This document shows positions 6,256 through 6,533 of a stretch of DNA of 6,533 bases, piece after piece. The translations under genes were made by a program, and so were the position numbers. This DNA comes from X23 sp050251575 (lineage in GTDB: Bacteria > Bacillota > Clostridia > SK-Y3), in the NCBI GenBank assembly GCA_050251575.1, contig JBFWMP010000155.1, positions 1 to 6,533 on the forward strand, written 5' to 3'. Numbering within the stretch: the first letter of the stretch is position 1; every line of letters begins with the position of its first letter. The notes below the pieces were generated by a model that was not told where the DNA came from, did no database searches, and was given only the letters and a program-made list of their open reading frames with translations.

Positions 6256-6280
6256 TGAGTACACAACTGAGTACAGTACC
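6256..6280. repeat. tandem TGAGTACA repeats upstream of the integrase gene
   Basis: TGAGTACA occurs at 6256-6263 and again at 6268-6275, on a 12-base period of about one helical turn, with a further GTAC at 6276-6279. The repeats lie between the integrase start and the tRNA terminator. That is where arm-type integrase sites, an excisionase site or an operator for the integrase promoter would be expected. The binding protein is unknown. Confidence 0.5.
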
Positions 6281-6316
6281 CAAATCGGGGCGATAAATTG
6301 CAAGGAGAATTTTGGC

Positions 6317-6365
6317 AAAAAAAAAGGCAAACCCCTTACAATTTCATTGTAGTAAAAGGTTTGCC
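6317..6365 (-). terminator. strong Rho-independent terminator of tRNA-Leu
   Basis: Read on the minus strand, an 11-base stem (GGCAAACCTTT pairing with AGGGGTTTGCC, two G-T pairs) carries an inner perfect hairpin (TACAAT, GAA loop, ATTGTA) and is followed by nine T residues (6325-6317). It starts 4 bases after the tRNA 3' end, so it should stop the tRNA transcript and shield the integrase gene from read-through. No T-run is present on the plus strand, so it works in one direction only. Confidence 0.9.
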
Positions 6366-6369
6366 ATTC

Positions 6370-6400
6370 TGCCCAGAACAAGATTTGAACTTGCACAGTC
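6370..6400. other. probable attachment-site region at the 3' end of tRNA-Leu
   Basis: Phage-type tyrosine recombinases often use the T-arm and acceptor 3' end of a tRNA gene as the core attachment site. Here that part of tRNA-Leu faces the integrase gene. The exact core cannot be set because the other boundary copy is not in the window. The best partial match I noticed (ACAAGATT inside the third operon gene, near 4833) is too short to count. Confidence 0.45.
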
Positions 6401-6454
6401 TTATCGACCGCTAGGACCTGAACCTAGTGCGTCTACCAATTCCGCCATCTGGGC
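6370..6454 (-). tRNA. tRNA-Leu (anticodon CAG)
   Basis: This 85-base class II tRNA reads CUG codons. The acceptor stem GCCCAGA pairs with TCTGGGC and is followed by discriminator A. The D-arm contains GGCGGAATTGGTAGACGC. The anticodon stem CTAGG/CCTAG holds a loop with CAG at its centre. The long variable arm (CGGTC/GACTG) is typical of tRNA-Leu, and the T-arm has a TTCAAAT loop. The genomic sequence after the discriminator is GAAT, so CCA must be added after transcription. The gene is complete, as expected if integration at its 3' end restored the sequence. It has its own promoter upstream and a strong terminator downstream. Confidence 0.97.
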
Positions 6455-6463
6455 GCAGGACCA

Positions 6464-6493
6464 ACTATAGATTATTTACTTGGTTTGTGTCAA
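6464..6493 (-). promoter_or_regulatory. promoter of tRNA-Leu
   Basis: On the minus strand a perfect TTGACA (6493-6488) is followed after 18 bases by TATAGT (6469-6464, five of six consensus bases). Transcription would start near 6457, about three bases before the mature tRNA. The -35 box lies inside the last codons of the apparent flanking gene. Confidence 0.8.
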
Positions 6494-6533
6494 CAAGCTT
6501 TTCAGGAAATCAGGACCACCGCTTGAGCCATAA
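6476..6533 (-). CDS. C-terminal end of a flanking gene
   Basis: One minus-strand frame entering from the right edge is open for 18 codons and ends at TAA (6478-6476). It would encode YGSSGGPDFLKSLLTQTK, which looks like a normal soluble protein C-terminus. The other two minus frames also meet stops close by, so the choice rests on amino acid composition alone. If real, it is a gene beside the tRNA, outside the integrated element, and it runs in the same direction as the tRNA. Its function cannot be told from this fragment. Confidence 0.4.
   Translation of the reverse strand, partial: YGSSGGPDFLKSLLTQTK

Overview
The window looks like the tRNA-proximal end of a small integrated mobile element (genomic island or satellite-like element) in an AT-rich bacterium. 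The anchor is a class II tRNA-Leu with anticodon CAG on the minus strand (6370-6454). Its own Rho-independent terminator follows, and then a complete tyrosine recombinase gene (5085-6233, minus strand). This is the usual layout of an element integrated at the 3' end of a tRNA gene. The host cannot be fixed from this sequence. From memory only, the style of the integrase N-terminus recalls integrases of spirochaetes such as Sphaerochaeta or Treponema, but that is a weak hint. The left end of the element is not in the window: I found no second copy of the tRNA 3' end.

Layout from left to right. (1) 1-82 may be the last codons of a plus-strand gene (weak). (2) 164-1687 is a compact minus-strand block of three genes: a 64-residue Myb/SANT-like DNA-binding protein, a predicted lipoprotein with a C-terminal GYYRKNGTYV-type motif, and a single-pass membrane protein of 198 residues. 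(3) 1827-1988 is a 53-codon plus-strand ORF whose first 16 residues match the start of DUF2188 small proteins but whose remainder does not. It is probably a remnant or a chimera. (4) 2144-4947 is a tightly packed plus-strand operon of three genes (326, 376 and 231 codons) with abutting or overlapping junctions and good ribosome binding sites. (5) 4948-5084 is an AT-rich convergent gap. (6) 5085-6533 holds the integrase, a short repeat-bearing region, the terminator, the tRNA-Leu with its promoter, and the last 18 codons of a flanking gene.

The most interesting part is the three-gene operon. The first protein carries a plausible PD-(D/E)xK nuclease signature (HPSD, then CDLKSY). The second has a helical N-terminus, a low-complexity and acidic middle and a separate C-terminal domain. 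The third is a small soluble protein that I do not recognise. Cargo of this kind, nuclease plus unknown partners sitting next to an integrase at a tRNA gene, is typical of defence systems. I therefore propose it as a candidate undescribed anti-phage or anti-plasmid system. That role is inferred from architecture and context and is not demonstrated by the sequence.
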